Assembly (NCBI GenBank): GCA_046153995.1 | Contig: JBJXEH010000330.1 | Coordinates: forward strand, 1-17,639 | DNA from: SZUA-430 sp046153995 | Lineage (GTDB): Bacteria > Pseudomonadota > Alphaproteobacteria > Micropepsales > Micropepsaceae | DNA: 17,639 nt | Direction: 5' to 3' | Shown here: positions 15,060 through 17,639 of the stretch, one piece after another | Position numbering within the stretch: position 1 is the stretch's first letter | Layout of the letters: every line of letters starts with the position of its first letter | The notes under the pieces: generated by a model | Databases searched by the model: none | What the model was told of the DNA's origin: nothing | What the model saw: only the letters and a program-made list of their open reading frames with translations | Program-made: the position numbers and the translations under genes

Positions 15060-15711
15060 GGATGTCGGACCTCGGGCGTGCGGGTGCGCGGATCGATACT
15101 GGCGCATCGACTTCGAACAGTACGGTTCCGCGGTTGGGTCCCCGCGCGATGCTCAGTTGCTTGTGGTTGACGGGGAGCAGAACGGCTATGCACATCCCCT
15201 CGTCGTACGTGGTGGGTAGGCCGAGGGGTTTGACCTCGAGACCCATTCCGAGGAAGCGAGTCACGAAAAATGTGTCGCAGACGATCGAGATCGCCGAAAG
15301 TTCGTAGGCGAGGCCAAGCTCGAACATCGCTGAGAACACGTCGCCCGTGACCAGGCGCCGGTTCGTTTGACTCGACCCACCGCGCGACGAAAACAACCGC
15401 GTCAGTTCCCAAATGCTTGGCGTCCGCGGCAGTTCGCCAAGCGTGACGATCTGCGGAAAGACATCCGACATCAGGTGCGGTTTGTTCGTGGGAATCAGCC
15501 GGGCGCCGCCGAGCACCTCCGTTCCCTCGGCCCAAATCAGGTAGCTTGCGTTTTCATTGTCGAATTGGTCGATCTCGCGGCCATCGGGCCGGTCGAGAGC
15601 CTTCCATCCGCGGCCCTTCACGTACTCTTCGTGACGGACGCGATAAGAGTTTTCGAGCAGTTCGCGATAGTCTGGTTCGTCGCGATTGGTGGCGTCGATC
15701 AGGTGCAGCAT
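15049..15711 (-). CDS. luxI: Acyl-homoserine-lactone synthase (LuxI family)
   Basis: A 220-aa autoinducer synthase that makes an N-acyl-homoserine lactone from S-adenosylmethionine and an acyl-ACP or acyl-CoA. Nearly all invariant LuxI residues are present: R26, W36, D48, D51 (in EIDQFDNE), R71 (GGARLIP), F85 (DVFPQI), E102 and R105 (WELTRLF). The usual Phe of the N-terminal motif is Tyr30. The length is normal, with a slightly extended Pro/Arg-rich C-terminus. The start at 15711 has GGGAG 7 nt upstream, but that site lies in a 7-bp hairpin (see separate entry). A perfect palindrome 53 nt upstream is the likely LuxR target, giving positive feedback. The acyl chain cannot be predicted from sequence by eye. 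Confidence 0.95.
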   Translation of the reverse strand: MLHLIDATNRDEPDYRELLENSYRVRHEEYVKGRGWKALDRPDGREIDQFDNENASYLIWAEGTEVLGGARLIPTNKPHLMSDVFPQIVTLGELPRTPSIWELTRLFSSRGGSSQTNRRLVTGDVFSAMFELGLAYELSAISIVCDTFFVTRFLGMGLEVKPLGLPTTYDEGMCIAVLLPVNHKQLSIARGPNRGTVLFEVDAPVSIRAPARPRSDIHVN

Positions 15712-15718
15712 CGATCTT

Positions 15719-15736
15719 CTCCCGTTTGTACGGGAG
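15719..15736 (-). promoter_or_regulatory. Hairpin sequestering the luxI ribosome binding site
   Basis: In the luxI mRNA sense the sequence is CTCCCGT-ACAA-ACGGGAG: a perfect 7-bp stem with a 4-nt loop. The 3' arm contains the GGGAG that serves as the luxI Shine-Dalgarno sequence, 7 nt before the ATG. On a transcript carrying both arms the site would be masked. A LuxR-dependent start placed 42.5 bp from the palindrome centre would fall near 15732, inside the 5' arm, leaving the site open. Confidence 0.6.
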
Positions 15737-15738
15737 CG

Positions 15739-15744
15739 ATCTTT
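15739..15744 (-). promoter_or_regulatory. Possible -10 element of luxI
   Basis: On the minus strand this reads AAAGAT, matching the consensus at the A of position 2 and the last AT. It lies where a -10 would fall if the palindrome at 15765-15784 is centred at -42.5, as in class II LuxR-type promoters. It is a weak match and rests on that geometry. Confidence 0.35.
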
Positions 15745-15764
15745 GCAGGTCTGAAATCGCCGCG

Positions 15765-15784
15765 AGGTAGCTGATCAGCTACCT
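15765..15784. promoter_or_regulatory. lux box (perfect 20-bp palindrome)
   Basis: AGGTAGCTGATCAGCTACCT is identical to its own reverse complement over all 20 bases. It lies in the 76-bp gap between the luxR stop and the luxI start, centred 63 bp upstream of the luxI ATG. The length, symmetry and position are those of the binding site of a LuxR-type regulator. It overlaps no coding sequence, ending 3 bp before the luxR stop codon. Confidence 0.85.
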
Positions 15785-15787
15785 TGA

Positions 15788-16513
15788 CTACACGGAGATT
15801 TGGCCTTGCCGAATCGCTGTCACGACGGCTTGCATTCGTGTACCGACGTTCAGGCGCCGCTTGATGTTCTCGACGTGTTTGTGCACGGCGCTTGGCGTGA
15901 TCTTCAAGATAACGCCGATTTCTGAATCGCTCTTGCCGAGCGAAACGAATTGAAGAACCTGTCGTTCACGGGTCGTGAGATGCAACGGCTTCTCCGGCGC
16001 ACCGCGCGTCAAGTGCTTTGCGCGCGCGTGAGCGTATATCGAGACCAGGTGAAGCTCTGAGCGTGCCTGCAGATCCGTGCGCGGTGTATAGCCCGCCATA
16101 GTGATCGCGTGCACGCGACCGCCAGTGATCAACACAGGGACCACAAAGCCGGTGCGCATGCCCCATTCCGAGGCTTCATCTACGATAGCCCATTCGCTGG
16201 GTAAGAATTTCCGCTTTTCGCGTACTTCGTGCCAGGTAAAGGGGTTCATTGTTTGCGAGAGTTCAGCAACCATCGGGTCGCGGTAAACATATTTGCGCTG
16301 AAGATACCGCCGCCGCCATTCTTGCGGCCACTCATCGAACAGGATCGATCCGGTATCGTGATAGTCCACGCGCGGCGGATCGGTGCACAGAAATGCCGTG
16401 TAGCCATGACCTTCGGTGAACCGGCGAAACGCCTCTTTGACTTTCAAAACGTTCGGCGCGCTCTCGAATGCGTGCAGCGTGTCGATGGTCGAGTAGTTTA
16501 GAGCGTTAGTCAT
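15788..16513 (-). CDS. luxR: LuxR family acyl-HSL-responsive transcription regulator
   Basis: A 241-aa quorum-sensing regulator. The N-terminal autoinducer-binding domain (about 15-160) keeps all six canonical residues, at a constant offset of 9 from TraR: W66, Y70, D79, P80, W94 and G122. The C-terminal LuxR-type helix-turn-helix (about 177-241) keeps E183, L187 and G193 in TTRERQVLQFVSLGKSDSEI. It is therefore a true AHL receptor rather than a solo of altered specificity. The ATG at 16513 is preferred; a GTG at 16549 would add 12 residues, and neither has a strong ribosome binding site. It lies directly upstream of luxI on the same strand, with only 76 bp between them, and likely binds the palindrome in that gap to activate the luxI operon. 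Confidence 0.94.
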   Translation of the reverse strand: MTNALNYSTIDTLHAFESAPNVLKVKEAFRRFTEGHGYTAFLCTDPPRVDYHDTGSILFDEWPQEWRRRYLQRKYVYRDPMVAELSQTMNPFTWHEVREKRKFLPSEWAIVDEASEWGMRTGFVVPVLITGGRVHAITMAGYTPRTDLQARSELHLVSIYAHARAKHLTRGAPEKPLHLTTRERQVLQFVSLGKSDSEIGVILKITPSAVHKHVENIKRRLNVGTRMQAVVTAIRQGQISV

Positions 16514-16661
16514 CGTCGGACGAAGCTCCGGTAGCGGGCGAAGGTCCACTCGGACGATGCGTTTGGCGCGTCGTCCACGTCACCTGGTCGGCTATTTTGT
16601 TCCCCACGTCGTATGCCCTCGCAACACGAGAGCTTGGCGTTGTCTTGTCTCGATTTCAAGC

Positions 16662-17639
16662 TCACTCCGCCAGCGCCTGGTCCAAATCGGCGATGATGTC
16701 GGCGACGTCTTCCAAGCCTATCGACAGCCGCACCACTTCGGGGCCGGCGCCTGCGGCGACCCGTTGTTCGTCGGTCAGTTGACGGTGGGTCGTGGAGGCC
16801 GGATGGATAATGAGCGAGCGCGTGTCGCCGACGTTCGCCAGGTGGGAGAATAGGCGCACGCCGTTGACGAGGTTGACGCCAGCGTCATAGCCGCCGCGGA
16901 TGCCGAACGTGAAAACGGCGCCTGCTCCTTTCGGGCAATAGGTTTGTGCAAGCCCGTAACACGGGTCGTTCGTCAGGTTCGCGTAACTCACCCAACTGAC
17001 GCGCGGATGCCTGCTCAAATGCTGGGCAACCGTGCGCGCGTTTTCACAGTGGCGCTGCATGCGGAGCGGCAGCGTTTCCAAACCGTTGAGAATCAGGAAC
17101 GCGTTGAACGGCGAGATCGCGGGGCCGAGGTCGCGTAGGCCCAGCACGCGGCAGGCGGTGACGAACGCGACGTCGCCGAACGTTTCGTGCAGCTTGACGC
17201 CTTGGTACGAAGCGCACGGTTCCGACAGGACTGGGAACTTCTTCGTGCGCGACCAATCGAACGAGCCGGCATCGACGATGATGCCGCCGACGGCTGTGCC
17301 GTGGCCGCCCAAAAACTTCGTCAGCGAGTGCACGACGATGTCGGCGCCCCATTCGATCGGGCGGATGAGGTAGGGCGTCGCCAAGGTGTTGTCGACGATG
17401 AACGGTAAGCCCGCCTCTTTCGCGACCGCGCCGATCGCTTCGATGTCGGTCACGATGCCGCCGGGATTGGCGATGCTTTCGATGAAGATCGCCTTCGTCT
17501 TCGCCGTGATTTGGCGGCGGAAGCTGTCAGGGTCCTGCGCGTCGGCCCACTTCACGTGCCAGCCGAAGCTTTTGAACGCTTGGCCGAACTGGTTGACCGA
17601 GCCGCCGTAAAGCTGCTTGGCGGCGATGAATTCGTCGCC
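16662..17639 (-). CDS. metY: O-acetylhomoserine sulfhydrylase (5' end outside window)
   Basis: The C-terminal 325 residues of a PLP-dependent Cys/Met-metabolism enzyme. The frame stays open to the window edge, so the N-terminus lies beyond 17639. The PLP lysine is in HSLTKFLGGHG (codon at 17316-17318), and the PLP-binding Asp is in FIVDNTLATPY. Features of the O-acetylhomoserine branch rather than cystathionine lyases include IFIESIANPGG, a long GVKLHETFGDVAF insertion, NGLETLPLRMQRH, and LFSHLANVGDTRSLIIHPASTTH. The enzyme makes homocysteine from O-acetylhomoserine and sulfide, feeding methionine and SAM. It is 148 bp upstream of luxR on the same strand; a shared function with AHL synthesis through SAM is only a loose inference. 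MetZ (O-succinylhomoserine) is the main alternative. Confidence 0.88.
   Translation of the reverse strand, partial: GDEFIAAKQLYGGSVNQFGQAFKSFGWHVKWADAQDPDSFRRQITAKTKAIFIESIANPGGIVTDIEAIGAVAKEAGLPFIVDNTLATPYLIRPIEWGADIVVHSLTKFLGGHGTAVGGIIVDAGSFDWSRTKKFPVLSEPCASYQGVKLHETFGDVAFVTACRVLGLRDLGPAISPFNAFLILNGLETLPLRMQRHCENARTVAQHLSRHPRVSWVSYANLTNDPCYGLAQTYCPKGAGAVFTFGIRGGYDAGVNLVNGVRLFSHLANVGDTRSLIIHPASTTHRQLTDEQRVAAGAGPEVVRLSIGLEDVADIIADLDQALAE

Noticed and set aside
16630..16663. Hairpin GAGCTTG / CAAGCTC over the metY stop codon
   Set aside because: Seven pairs around a 20-nt loop with no T-tract; too weak to call a terminator.

Overview
The window is a high-GC chromosomal segment of a Gram-negative bacterium, most likely an alphaproteobacterium. 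The evidence is a DUF2842 membrane protein (a family I know only from Alphaproteobacteria), a COX15-type heme A synthase, a LuxR/LuxI acyl-homoserine-lactone pair, autotransporters and an RTX C-terminus. The sequence alone does not support a finer placement. No rRNA, tRNA, CRISPR array or intact insertion sequence was seen.

Layout. (1) 1-4868, plus strand: two tandem paralogous autotransporters (the first lacks its 5' end), an intrinsic terminator inside the leader of the second, and a strong terminator after it. (2) 4970-5066: a gene-free stretch that folds like a small RNA. (3) 5073-7966, minus strand: a compact group DUF2842 - YqhA-like - HerA-like ATPase - META lipoprotein. (4) 7967-11083: an accessory-looking patch with a small exported protein whose start may be frameshifted, a two-TM peptide, a membrane-anchored zinc-ribbon protein, an exported protein of unknown function, a dispersed TGTCCCC-type repeat, and a headless RTX gene remnant. 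(5) 11084-13820, plus strand: an exported protein, then ctaA (heme A synthase) translationally coupled to a glutathione S-transferase. (6) 13841-16513, minus strand: a quorum-sensing cassette, luxR - lux box - luxI - 74-aa ORF - phyH dioxygenase. (7) 16662-17639, minus strand: the 3' part of an O-acetylhomoserine sulfhydrylase gene.

The most interesting system is the quorum-sensing cassette. LuxR and LuxI keep essentially all canonical residues. A perfect 20-bp palindrome lies between them, and a hairpin hides the luxI ribosome binding site. luxI overlaps a small uncharacterised ORF, which in turn overlaps an Fe(II)/2-oxoglutarate dioxygenase of the phytanoyl-CoA hydroxylase family. This arrangement suggests that signal synthesis, a small accessory protein and an oxidative step (on the signal or a QS-controlled metabolite) are expressed as one unit.
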